Assembly (NCBI RefSeq): GCF_036227405.1
Contig: NZ_CP109473.1
Location: 8,246,001 to 8,310,000, forward strand
Direction of reading: 5' to 3'
Length of the DNA stretch: 64,000 bases
Origin: Streptomyces sp. NBC_01460
GTDB taxonomy: Bacteria > Actinomycetota > Actinomycetes > Streptomycetales > Streptomycetaceae
Below the pieces are notes generated by a model. The model was not told the DNA's origin, ran no database searches, and saw only the letters and a list, made by a program, of their open reading frames with translations. Position 1 is the first letter of the stretch; every line of letters starts with the position of its first letter. Shown piece after piece: positions 56,723-64,000 of this stretch. A program made the translations under genes and the position numbers.

Positions 56723-57322
56723 ATGAAGGAACAGAACCAGGACGACCCGGAGCTCGACGCCGTACTCACCGGGGTCGGCCCGCGGCTGCGCCGCCTGCGC
56801 AAGGACCGGGGCGTGACGCTCGCCGCACTGTCCGAGGCCACCGGTATCTCCGTCTCCACCCTCTCCCGCCTCGAATCGGGCGGGCGGCGCCCCAGCCTGG
56901 AACTGCTGCTCCCGATCGCCCGGGCGCACGAGGTGCCGCTCGACGATCTCGTCGGCGCGCCACCGGTCGGTGATCCGCGCGTCAAGGCGAAGCCGATCGT
57001 CCACGGGACGAAGACCTCCCTGCCCCTCACCGCCCGGCCGGGTGGTCTCCAGGCGTACAAGGTCATCCAGGAGGCCCCCTGTACGGAGGGGCCCGAGCAG
57101 CGCACCCATGAGGGGTACGAGTGGCTGTACGTCCTCAACGGCCGGCTGCGCCTCAAGCTCGCCGACCACGACCTGGTCCTGGCCCCCGGTGAGGCCGCCG
57201 AGTTCGACACCCGCCTGCCGCACTGGTTCGGCCCTGCGGGCGACGAGCCGGTCGAATTCCTCAGCCTGTTCGGGCCGCAGGGGGAGCGCATGCATGTGAG
57301 GGCCAGGCCGAAACGGTCGTGA
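56723..57322 (+). CDS. XRE-family regulator with C-terminal cupin
   Basis: 199 residues. HTH_XRE at about 15-70 (RLRRLRKDRGVTLAALSEAT then SVSTLSRLESGGRRPSLELLL), cupin at about 110-195 (EWLYVLNGRLRLKLADHDLVLAPGEAAEFDTRLPHWFG) with His ligands for a small molecule. Start chosen at ATG 56723 as leaderless from the promoter upstream; ATG 56714 is possible. Probably autoregulated. It points toward the quinone reductase operon 102 bases downstream. Confidence 0.92.
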   Translation: MKEQNQDDPELDAVLTGVGPRLRRLRKDRGVTLAALSEATGISVSTLSRLESGGRRPSLELLLPIARAHEVPLDDLVGAPPVGDPRVKAKPIVHGTKTSLPLTARPGGLQAYKVIQEAPCTEGPEQRTHEGYEWLYVLNGRLRLKLADHDLVLAPGEAAEFDTRLPHWFGPAGDEPVEFLSLFGPQGERMHVRARPKRS

Positions 57323-57424
57323 CCGCTCCCGGACCGACGGGCGCGAGGTGTTCCCAGACCGGCAAGCGACCGCTTAGTATGCGCCGGAGCAGTGGTAATG
57401 CCGACAGTGTTGTGGAGGCCCCTC

Positions 57425-58393
57425 ATGCAGGCATGGCGAGTGCACCGGAACGGCGAGCCGGGCGAGGTGATGGAGCTCGAGGAGACGGACCGGCCGACGC
57501 CCGGGGACGGGCAGGTGCTGCTGAAGGTACGCGCCGCGAACATCAACTTCCCCGACGCGCTGCTCTGCCGCGGCCAGTACCAGGTGAGGCCCCCGCTGCC
57601 GTTCACCCCCGGTGTGGAGATCTGCGGCGAGACGGAGGACGGCCGCCGGGTGCTCGCCACCCCCGCACTCCCGCAGGGCGGATTCGCCGAGTACGTCGTC
57701 GCGGAGGAGGCGGCCCTGCTCCCGGCCCCCGACACCCTGGACGACGCCGAGGCCGCAGCGCTGCACATCGGCTACCAGACCGGCTGGTTCGGCCTGCACC
57801 GGCGCGCGCACCTGCAGGCCGGTGAGACGCTGCTGGTGCACGCGGCCGCGGGCGGCGTCGGCAGCGCGGCGGTCCAGCTCGGCAAGGCCGCGGGTGCCAC
57901 CGTCATCGGTGTCGTCGGCGGACCGGACAAGGCCGCGATCGCCCGTGAACTGGGCTGCGACCTCGTCATCGACCGCCGGAGCGAGGACATCGTCGCGGCG
58001 GTGAAGGAGGCCACGGGCGGACGTGGCGCCGACGTGGTCTACGACCCGGTCGGTGGTGACGCCTACGCCAAGTCGGTCAAGTGCATCGCCTTCGAAGGCC
58101 GTGTGGTCGTGGTGGGCTTCGCGAGCGGCACCATCCCCGCACCCGGCCTCAACCACGCCCTGGTGAAGAACTACTCGATCGCGGGGCTCCACTGGGGGCT
58201 CTACAACACCAAGGACCCCGCCGCCGTGCGCGCCTGCCACGACGAGCTCACCAAGCTCGCCGCGCAGGGCGTCATCAAGCCGCTGATCAGTGAGCGCGTG
58301 CCCATGGCCGACGCGGCGCGAGCCGTCCAGCGCGTCGCCGACGGGACCAGCACCGGCCGAATCGTCGTCCTGCCGTCAGGAGGCACCCGATGA
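57425..58393 (+). CDS. NADPH:quinone oxidoreductase, MDR superfamily
   Basis: 322 residues from ATG with GGAGG eight bases upstream. Zinc-free medium-chain reductase: VRAANINFPDALLCRGQY, VEICGE, HAAAGGVGSAAVQLGKAAGATVIGVVGG (NADPH site), VVYDPVGGD. First gene of a coupled operon; its stop overlaps the acyl-CoA dehydrogenase start as ATGA. It may act on enoyl-CoA or quinones. Confidence 0.93.
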   Translation: MQAWRVHRNGEPGEVMELEETDRPTPGDGQVLLKVRAANINFPDALLCRGQYQVRPPLPFTPGVEICGETEDGRRVLATPALPQGGFAEYVVAEEAALLPAPDTLDDAEAAALHIGYQTGWFGLHRRAHLQAGETLLVHAAAGGVGSAAVQLGKAAGATVIGVVGGPDKAAIARELGCDLVIDRRSEDIVAAVKEATGGRGADVVYDPVGGDAYAKSVKCIAFEGRVVVVGFASGTIPAPGLNHALVKNYSIAGLHWGLYNTKDPAAVRACHDELTKLAAQGVIKPLISERVPMADAARAVQRVADGTSTGRIVVLPSGGTR

Positions 58394-59580
58394 GCACCGC
58401 GATCGACGCGGCACAGATCCGCGGTCTCACCCAGGAGCTGCTGGCTGCCCACCCGCCGGCGACCACCGGACGCGCGGACTTCCTCGCGGCACGCTTCGAC
58501 GCCGGTCTGGCCTGGGTGCACTACCCCGTCGGGCTCGGTGGACTGGACGCGCCGCGTTCCCTGCAGCCCGTCGTCGACGCCGAACTCGCCGCCGCCGACG
58601 CCCCCGACAACGATCCCCGCCGGATCGGAATCGGCCTCGGCATGGCCGCCCCGACGATCCTCGGCTACGGGACCGAGGAGCAGAAGGCGCGCTTCCTGCG
58701 GCCGCTGTGGATCGGCGAGGAGGTCTGGTGCCAGCTCTTCAGCGAGCCCGGAGCCGGGTCCGACCTCGCCGCGCTGGGTACGCGCGCGGTCAGGGACGGC
58801 GACGACTGGGTGGTCGACGGGCAGAAGGTCTGGACGTCCAGCGCCCACGTGGCCCGCTGGGCGATCCTGATCGCCCGTACCGACCCGGACGTCCCCAAGC
58901 ACCGCGGCATCAGCTACTTCATCTGCGACATGACCGATCCCGGTGTCGAGGTGCGGCCGCTGCGCCAGATCACCGGTGAGGCGGAGTTCAACGAGGTCTT
59001 CCTCACCGGCGTGCGTATCCCCGACAGCAGGCGCCTCGGACCCGTCGGCGACGGCTGGAAGGTCGCCCAGACCACCCTGATGAACGAGCGCGTCTCGATC
59101 GGCGGAGCCCGCATCCCCCGCGAGGGCGGAATGATCGGCACCGTCGCGAAGACCTGGCGGGAACAGCCCGCCCTGCGCACCCACGACCTCCATCAGAGGC
59201 TGCTCACCCTGTGGGTCGAGGCCGAGGTCGCGAGGCTCACGGGCGAACGGCTGCGCCAGCAGCTCGTCGCCGGCCAGCCCGGCCCCGAAGGCTCCGGCAT
59301 GAAGCTCGCGTTCGCCCGCCTCAACCAGGAGATCAGCGGGCTCGAGGTCGAACTCCTCGGTGACGAAGGCCTGCTGTACGGCGACTGGACCATGCGCCGC
59401 CCGGAGCTCGTCGACTTCACCGGACGCGACGCCGGCTACCGCTACCTGCGGTCCAAGGGCAACTCCATCGAGGGCGGGACGAGCGAGGTCCTGCTCAACA
59501 TCGTCGCCGAGCGCGTCCTCGGTCTGCCCGTCGAGCCGCGTAACGACAAGGACGTCGCCTGGAAGGATCTTGCCCGATGA
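58390..59580 (+). CDS. Acyl-CoA dehydrogenase
   Basis: 396 residues. Three-domain ACAD fold: FSEPGAGSDLAALGTRAVRDGDDWVVDGQKVWTSSAH in the middle and LRSKGNSIEGGTSEVLLNIVAERVLGLP at the C-terminal FAD-binding segment. Start and stop overlap the neighbours as ATGA, so translation is tightly coupled. With the second ACAD it may form a heteromeric dehydrogenase, as in steroid-side-chain FadE pairs. Confidence 0.92.
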   Translation: MSTAIDAAQIRGLTQELLAAHPPATTGRADFLAARFDAGLAWVHYPVGLGGLDAPRSLQPVVDAELAAADAPDNDPRRIGIGLGMAAPTILGYGTEEQKARFLRPLWIGEEVWCQLFSEPGAGSDLAALGTRAVRDGDDWVVDGQKVWTSSAHVARWAILIARTDPDVPKHRGISYFICDMTDPGVEVRPLRQITGEAEFNEVFLTGVRIPDSRRLGPVGDGWKVAQTTLMNERVSIGGARIPREGGMIGTVAKTWREQPALRTHDLHQRLLTLWVEAEVARLTGERLRQQLVAGQPGPEGSGMKLAFARLNQEISGLEVELLGDEGLLYGDWTMRRPELVDFTGRDAGYRYLRSKGNSIEGGTSEVLLNIVAERVLGLPVEPRNDKDVAWKDLAR

Positions 59581-60698
59581 CCGCACAGACCGAAGCCGCC
59601 CAGGCGCCCGACCTCCTCTACTCGGAGGCGGAGGAGGACCTGCGCTCCGCCGTGCGGTCCCTCCTCGCCGACCGGGCCGACGCGCCGACCGTGATCGCCG
59701 GGATCGAGTCCGACACGCCGTACGACCTGCGTCTCTGGGAATCGCTCGCCGCCGGGATCGGAGCAGCCGGGCTGCTGGTGCCGGAGAAGCTGGGCGGCCA
59801 GGGCGCCACCCACCGCGAGGCCGCGGTGGTCCTGGAGGAGCTCGGCCGCAGTGTCGCCCCGGCGCCGTTTCTGACGAGTGCGGTCGTCGCGACCGAGATC
59901 CTCCTCGCGCTGGGCGCCCAGGACGGTCCGGCCGCCGAACTCCTCGGCGAGCTGGCGTCGGGCCGAAGGACCGCGGTCCTGGCCCTTCCGTTCGCCACAC
60001 CCCCCGCCGACGGAGCCGGGGCGATGACCGGCACCCTGGAGCGGACCGTGACCGGCGTCGCGGAGGCGGCGGCCGCCGACGTGCTGCTGGTGCCGACCGC
60101 CGAGGGCCTGTACGCGGTGGAGGCGGGTGCGGACGGTGTCACCGTCGAGCCGCTCGTCGCGCTCGACCTGACCCGGCCGCTCGCGACGGTCACCCTGGCC
60201 GGGGCCACCGGCACCCGGCTCGCCGAGGCGGGCCCCGCTGCCGAGGCAGTCGGCAGGGGACTGCTCGCCGGCGCCGGACTGCTCGCGTCCGAGCAGCTCG
60301 GACTGGCCGAATGGTGCCTGACCGAGACCGTCCGCCACACCCGCGAACGCCACCAGTTCAACCGGCCGGTGGGCTCCTTCCAGTCGCTCAAGCACCGGAT
60401 GGCACAGCTCTGGCTGGAGGTCGTCTCCGCGCGCGCCGCCGCACGCAACGCCGCTGACGCGCTGGCGACCGGCAGCCCGGACGCCCCGCTCGCGGTGGCC
60501 GTGGCGCAGGCCTACTGCTCCCGGGTCGCGGTGCACGCGGCGGAGGAGTGCGTCCAGCTGCACGGTGGGATCGGCATGACCTGGGAGCATCCCGCGCATC
60601 TCTATCTGAAGCGGGCCAAGGCCGACTCGATCGCGTACGGCACCGCGGGACGGCACCGCGCGTCCGTCGCCGGGCTGGTGGAGCTCCCCGCTCCGTAG
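59577..60698 (+). CDS. Acyl-CoA dehydrogenase (second subunit-type)
   Basis: 373 residues. ACAD family with weaker N-terminal motifs (YSEAEEDLRSAVRSLLADRAD) and C-terminal RHTRERHQFNRPVGSFQSLKHRMAQLWLEV and ECVQLHGGIGMTWEHPAHLYLKRAKAD. The canonical Glu base cannot be placed with confidence. The ATGA overlap with the first ACAD and the operon order suggest a heterodimer partner. The operon ends at two overlapping palindromes. Confidence 0.9.
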   Translation: MTAQTEAAQAPDLLYSEAEEDLRSAVRSLLADRADAPTVIAGIESDTPYDLRLWESLAAGIGAAGLLVPEKLGGQGATHREAAVVLEELGRSVAPAPFLTSAVVATEILLALGAQDGPAAELLGELASGRRTAVLALPFATPPADGAGAMTGTLERTVTGVAEAAAADVLLVPTAEGLYAVEAGADGVTVEPLVALDLTRPLATVTLAGATGTRLAEAGPAAEAVGRGLLAGAGLLASEQLGLAEWCLTETVRHTRERHQFNRPVGSFQSLKHRMAQLWLEVVSARAAARNAADALATGSPDAPLAVAVAQAYCSRVAVHAAEECVQLHGGIGMTWEHPAHLYLKRAKADSIAYGTAGRHRASVAGLVELPAP

Positions 60699-60710
60699 GG
60701 CGGGCCGTGG

Positions 60711-60779
60711 GCGGGGGTGCACGCGATCGCGTGCACCCCCGCTCCGTCGTGTCCGGCGCCGGACACGACGGAGCGGGGG
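60711..60779. terminator. Two overlapping perfect palindromes after the acyl-CoA dehydrogenase operon
   Basis: A 32-base perfect palindrome (60711-60742, centre CGATCG) overlaps by seven bases a 44-base perfect palindrome (60736-60779, centre GGCGCC). Neither has a natural loop. They start 12 bases past the stop. They probably terminate transcription, but the overlap means only one can fold fully at a time. See finding. Confidence 0.7.
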
Positions 60780-60928
60780 ACAGGGGAACACCAGGTGGGG
60801 CACAGCCGACGCGCGGACGACGAAGGATCCAACTCTTGGCAGGTACCTGCCTTTCGGTGCGTCCGCGCCCCCATACTCGTCGCGTCCCCCCGCTCACTCT
60901 GCCCACCCCACCGCTTCAGGGAGACCCC

Positions 60929-61810
60929 ATGGCACACCTGACCCGTCGCAGAGTCGTCACCACCGCCCTCGCCACCGCCGCAGCAGGCGTGTCCATCCCC
61001 GCCCAGGCCGCCGCCGCCACGCCCGCGCGCCCCCACGGCCCGCGTCCGCTGGCGCGGGCCCACGCGCACAACGACTACCTGCACGCGCGCCCCCTCCACG
61101 ACGCGCTCGCGCACGGCTTCACCAGCGTCGAAGCGGACATCTTCCTCGTCGACGGCGAGCTGCTCGTCGCCCACGAGGCCGGGAGCCTGGACCCCGCGCG
61201 CACCCTCGTCTCGCTGTACCTCGACCCCCTGCTGGCCCGGGTCCGCGCCCACCACGGCACCGTCCACGCCGGGTACCCCGAGCCGCTGCAGCTGCTGATC
61301 GACATCAAGACCGAGGGCGCCGCCACCTACCTCGCACTCGACCGCGTGCTCCGCCGCTACCGTCCGATCCTCAGCGCCTCCGTCCACGGGCGGGTCCGCA
61401 CCGGCGCGGTCGCCCCCGTCATCTCGGGGGACCGTGCCGCCAGGGCCCCGATGGAGGCGCAGACCACCCGGTACGCCTTCTACGACGGCCGGCCGGAGGA
61501 CCTAGGCACCGCGGCGCCCGCCTCCTTCATGCCGTTGATCAGCGGGAACTGGAGCACGACCTTCGGCTGGCGGGGGACCGGCCCCTTCCCCACCGCCGAA
61601 CGGGACAGGCTCCGTACGTTCGTCACGGCTGCCCACGCGAAGGGGCAACGGGTCCGCTTCTGGGGCACGCCCGACCTCGCGGGCCCGGAACGGGACGCCG
61701 TGTGGACCGAGCTCGTCGCCGCGGGCGTCGACCACCTCAACAGCGACGATCTGGCAGGACTCGAAACCTTCCTCCGCCGCCGTGAGCGGGGTGCACGCCG
61801 AAACGGCTGA
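60929..61810 (+). CDS. Secreted PI-PLC-like phosphodiesterase (AIM6/GDPD-like)
   Basis: 293 residues, ATG with AGGGAG five bases upstream. Signal peptide with twin-Arg-like TRRRVVTTAL and cleavage near AQA (residue 27), likely Tat. The mature part has HAHNDYLHARPLHDALAHGFTSVEADIFLVDGELLVAHEAG, the TIM-barrel start of PLC-like phosphodiesterases with His and acidic ligands, and LLIDIKTEGAATY. Substrate unknown. Confidence 0.85.
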   Translation: MAHLTRRRVVTTALATAAAGVSIPAQAAAATPARPHGPRPLARAHAHNDYLHARPLHDALAHGFTSVEADIFLVDGELLVAHEAGSLDPARTLVSLYLDPLLARVRAHHGTVHAGYPEPLQLLIDIKTEGAATYLALDRVLRRYRPILSASVHGRVRTGAVAPVISGDRAARAPMEAQTTRYAFYDGRPEDLGTAAPASFMPLISGNWSTTFGWRGTGPFPTAERDRLRTFVTAAHAKGQRVRFWGTPDLAGPERDAVWTELVAAGVDHLNSDDLAGLETFLRRRERGARRNG

Positions 61811-61946
61811 CCCGCGTCGGGCCGTGCCTTCCGTCACCGTGCGTCAACACCCGTACGGCGGACACGCCAGTGCGCCGAACGGCCCGGCCGCTGCGCCACA
61901 CTGGCGGCCGAATGCCGCAAATCCGGCGCGGCGGAGGAGGTTGGCC

Positions 61947-62141
61947 ATGGCCGTTTCGATCTCAGTGGTGCTGCTCCTGCTGGTTCTCGCAGCGATCTTC
62001 CTGCGCAACGGAGGACTCAAGCTCTCGCACGCCATCGTCTGCGCCCTGCTGGGATTCCTTCTCGCGAGCACCAGCATGGCTCCGACCATCCACGAAGGGA
62101 TCACCGCCACCGCGAACGTCGTCAGCGGCCTGAGGCCCTGA
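61947..62141 (+). CDS. Small membrane protein of unknown function
   Basis: 64 residues from ATG with GGAGGAGG eight bases upstream; the frame is open earlier but the Pro/Arg-rich extension is unlikely. Two hydrophobic helices (SISVVLLLLVLAAIFLRNG; HAIVCALLGFLLASTSMAP) and a short C-terminal tail. Function unknown. It adjoins the Cys-rich protein gene. Confidence 0.75.
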   Translation: MAVSISVVLLLLVLAAIFLRNGGLKLSHAIVCALLGFLLASTSMAPTIHEGITATANVVSGLRP

Positions 62142-62302
62142 CACCACGCACCGCCCGGGTGCGGGAGAATGTCGACCGATCGTGGCACAGCGCCGCACGG
62201 GACCCGGCCGGGGCGATACCGTCGTCCGAGGGCCCCTGCGCGCGCTTCGTCGACATGGCTTGGACCTCACCGCTCCTCGCCACGCACCTGGAGAACGCAG
62301 CA

Positions 62303-63052
62303 ATGTCCTTCCCGCCCCCCGGACGCCAGTCGGGCGCCGCCCACCACGAGTACTGCAACAACGCCCTGTGCTGCCGCTGCCAGCAGCGCCAGTGGACGAC
62401 GAAGTACGGCGACGAACGCCTCTGCGGCCCGTGCGCCGCCTGCTGTCGCGACTGCGGACGGGCTCCCGCACCCCATCTGGACGGGCTCGACGACGGACTC
62501 TGCTCGGAGTGCCGGGGCACGTGCGGCCGGTGCCAGCGGACGCTTCCTCCCGGGGGCCCCTGCCCCTGCAGGGAGTGGCGCCAGCGAGCGGGCGGCGACC
62601 CGGTCGGATACATCCTTCAGGCCCTTCCGCAACCCCTGGTCCAGGCGCTCGGCCACCGCCACCCGCGCACCGTGCACGATCTGATCCACCAGGAACTCGG
62701 CCGTCGCACCCCCGACCAGCTCCTGGAGCGGCTCGAACGCCGGTGGAACGTCCGCTGGTCCCACGCCCTGCACGAGAAGGACGAGGACGGCCGGCGCCGC
62801 TGGGCACCGCAGGAGATCGCCGAGGCACTCGTGGGGCCCAGCCACTGCGCGAACCCCCAGTGCGAGGACGGCTACCTGATCACCACCGACACACCGTGCG
62901 GCCAGTGTCTGCGTCCCACCCACCGCTTCGTCACGTCGGTGGCCGACCGGACGGCGACCACGGACCACGCCCGCGCGGCGGCGTCACAGATCCGGCGGGC
63001 GCTCGTGGAGGGCCGCTCCACCAAGCCGGGCAAGCGGCGGCCGACGGGCTGA
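62303..63052 (+). CDS. Cys-rich zinc-ribbon protein of unknown function
   Basis: 249 residues from ATG with GGAG upstream; ATGs at 62255 and 62159 are in frame. Four or more CxxC pairs near the N-terminus (CCRCQQRQW, CGPCAACCRDCG, CSECRGTCGRCQ) and one near the C-terminus (CANPQCEDG, CGQC), enough for three zinc ribbons, around a helical middle (HDLIHQELGRRTPDQLLERLERRWNV). Nucleic-acid binding is plausible. I do not recognise a named family. Its stop lies inside a 20-base palindrome shared with the next gene. Confidence 0.75.
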   Translation: MSFPPPGRQSGAAHHEYCNNALCCRCQQRQWTTKYGDERLCGPCAACCRDCGRAPAPHLDGLDDGLCSECRGTCGRCQRTLPPGGPCPCREWRQRAGGDPVGYILQALPQPLVQALGHRHPRTVHDLIHQELGRRTPDQLLERLERRWNVRWSHALHEKDEDGRRRWAPQEIAEALVGPSHCANPQCEDGYLITTDTPCGQCLRPTHRFVTSVADRTATTDHARAAASQIRRALVEGRSTKPGKRRPTG

Positions 63053-63065
63053 GCCGGCTCAGCCC
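63046..63065. terminator. 20-base palindrome containing both convergent stop codons
   Basis: GGGCTGAGCCGGCTCAGCCC is perfectly palindromic and carries the TGA of the zinc-ribbon gene and the complementary TGA of the HhH gene. A compact bidirectional terminator is likely. Confidence 0.65.
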
Positions 63066-63673
63066 CTGTCCAGCGCGCCCCGCACCAGCGCGGCGGCCAG
63101 CACAGCCGGATCCTCGCCCTTCGCCAGCCGGACAAGCCTGTCCGGCTCCGTGGGCAGCCCCAGCCGTTCCGCGCCCTGGAGGGCCTTGGCGTCGAGGTGA
63201 GGAGCCGTCTCCGGCCACACCGTCTGCACCTCGCGCAGGAAGATGTCGGCGCCGGCCGGCCCTATCCCGGGGAAGCGCCGCAGCCCCGCCCGCAGCGTGC
63301 CCGTGTCGCCGTCCGCCTCCCGGCGCAGGCGGCGCAGATCGCCTCCGTACACGTCGAGCAGGAGGAGAGCACCGTCCCCGAGCTGAGTGGCTGTCCGCTC
63401 GTCGTACCGGCGGTAGCCGCCCTCGCCCAGCGCGTCGACACGCTCCTGCCATGGGGCGTCGGCCATACGGCGGGGGGTCCGCAGCCAGTGCGAGAAGAGC
63501 GCCCGCGCCGAGGCCACCGCGATCTCCGCGCGGATCCGTGCGGAGAGCAGGTGGCTCAGGACGAGCAGCTGGTAGAGCGGCTGGGGCGTGTCCCGCAGCC
63601 GGATCCCGGCCTCGTCCGCATACGTGGTGCCGTGCCGCTCCAACAGGTCGTCCAGGGTCCGGCGCGCGCTCAC
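63059..63673 (-). CDS. HhH-GPD-type endonuclease III-like protein
   Basis: 204 residues from GTG (VSARRTLDDLLERHG). Helix-hairpin-helix motif LRRFPGIGPAGADIFLREV with the following TVWPETAPHLDAKAL; N-terminal helices YQLLVLSHLLSARIRAEIAV. No iron-sulfur Cys cluster is visible. It probably acts on DNA bases or is a non-catalytic relative. The GTG overlaps the stop of the small membrane protein gene as GTGA. Confidence 0.82.
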   Translation of the reverse strand: MSARRTLDDLLERHGTTYADEAGIRLRDTPQPLYQLLVLSHLLSARIRAEIAVASARALFSHWLRTPRRMADAPWQERVDALGEGGYRRYDERTATQLGDGALLLLDVYGGDLRRLRREADGDTGTLRAGLRRFPGIGPAGADIFLREVQTVWPETAPHLDAKALQGAERLGLPTEPDRLVRLAKGEDPAVLAAALVRGALDRG

Positions 63674-63852
63674 GTGAACCCGAAGATGCGGGCGAGGAAG
63701 AATCCGGCGACCACGAGCGAGCCCAGCAGCACCACGGCTGCCCAGACCCCGGGATGTTCCCAGATCCCTCCGTCGGCGCGCTCGACATGTGCTTCGCTTA
63801 TGCAGCCCTCGGCGGGAGGTGTCTCCCCGGGCGGCGTGAGTGGAATAGCCAT
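63670..63852 (-). CDS. DUF6480-like small membrane protein
   Basis: 60 residues, ATG with GGGAGG upstream. Begins with a short PPGETPPAEG segment typical of DUF6480-family proteins, then one membrane helix (VWAAVVLLGSLVVAGFFLA). Its stop overlaps the HhH gene start. Function unknown. Confidence 0.75.
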   Translation of the reverse strand: MAIPLTPPGETPPAEGCISEAHVERADGGIWEHPGVWAAVVLLGSLVVAGFFLARIFGFT

Positions 63853-64000
63853 ACGTCAACCATCCTCCCGGGTGGCCGCTGCCGCGAACGCTTGCCCGAT
63901 GGCGGCACGCGTGCGTCCGTACGGAGTCCGACCGGGCACCGAAGCGCTGCGAACCGGCACTTCGGGGCACCGTCAAGGAATGCCTGCCGTTTCCACGCCC

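Overview
The window is Streptomyces-type actinomycete chromosome: very GC-rich, with codon third positions almost always G or C, frequent GTG starts, ATGA overlaps between operon genes, and families typical of the genus (DUF6381, DUF2267, deazaflavin oxidoreductase of the DDN type, XRE-cupin regulators). I see no IS element, CRISPR array, rRNA, tRNA or phage module. Names are given only where motifs and gene order are recognisable to me; no database search was run.

Left part (45-34000): an iron-acquisition region. A fused GtrB-GtrA glycosyltransferase and a multi-spanning DUF6056-like protein come first. Then comes a ferric-siderophore importer operon (ATPase, lipoprotein, fused FecCD permease) with an iron box at its 5' end. 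Next is a complete coelichelin-type locus: cchA (formyltransferase), divergent cchB (ornithine N-hydroxylase), cchCDEF (uptake), cchG, cchH (3,634-residue trimodular NRPS) and cchI. The three adenylation-domain codes can be read directly as DINYWGGIGK, DFWNIGMVHK and DMENLGLINK, which fit formyl-hydroxyornithine, threonine and hydroxyornithine, the monomers of coelichelin. A TetR / NmrA / haloalkane dehalogenase cassette sits between cchI and the last part of the locus. That last part is a two-gene unit on the minus strand: an argB paralogue followed by the esterase cchJ, with an iron box in front of argB. Iron boxes (DmdR/IdeR type) stand before the importer, cchA, cchB, cchF (two) and argB-cchJ. 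The picture is of a single regulon: ornithine supply (argB), hydroxylation and formylation (cchB, cchA), assembly (cchH), export (cchG/cchI), re-uptake (cchC-F) and hydrolysis or release (cchJ).

Middle part (34000-48200): a frameshifted small gene, a secreted propeller-like protein with a 27-residue leader-peptide ORF upstream, a STAS-like protein, an IclR/PfkB pair, a GH114 lipoprotein, an NmtR-type sensor divergent from a P1B-4 metal ATPase, an LLM oxidoreductase, small DUF proteins, a YciO/Sua5 protein, a phosphotransferase, and a ferredoxin-NADP reductase preceded by a long palindrome.

Right part (48200-64000): a DDN-family protein, a Gfo/Idh/MocA-PmoA-CE7 esterase sugar group, an aldo-keto reductase divergent from an S33 peptidase, a rhodanese-DUF2892 protein with a CsoR/CstR-type operator, a PIG-L deacetylase, an XRE-cupin regulator, a translationally coupled quinone reductase / acyl-CoA dehydrogenase / acyl-CoA dehydrogenase operon followed by two overlapping perfect palindromes, a PI-PLC-like secreted protein, a tiny membrane protein, a Cys-rich zinc-ribbon protein and a HhH-GPD protein coupled to a DUF6480-like membrane protein.

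The most notable points are the iron-boxed argB paralogue that appears to lack the N-terminal helix of arginine-inhibited acetylglutamate kinases, and the complementary loss of ATPase motifs in CchG and CchI.
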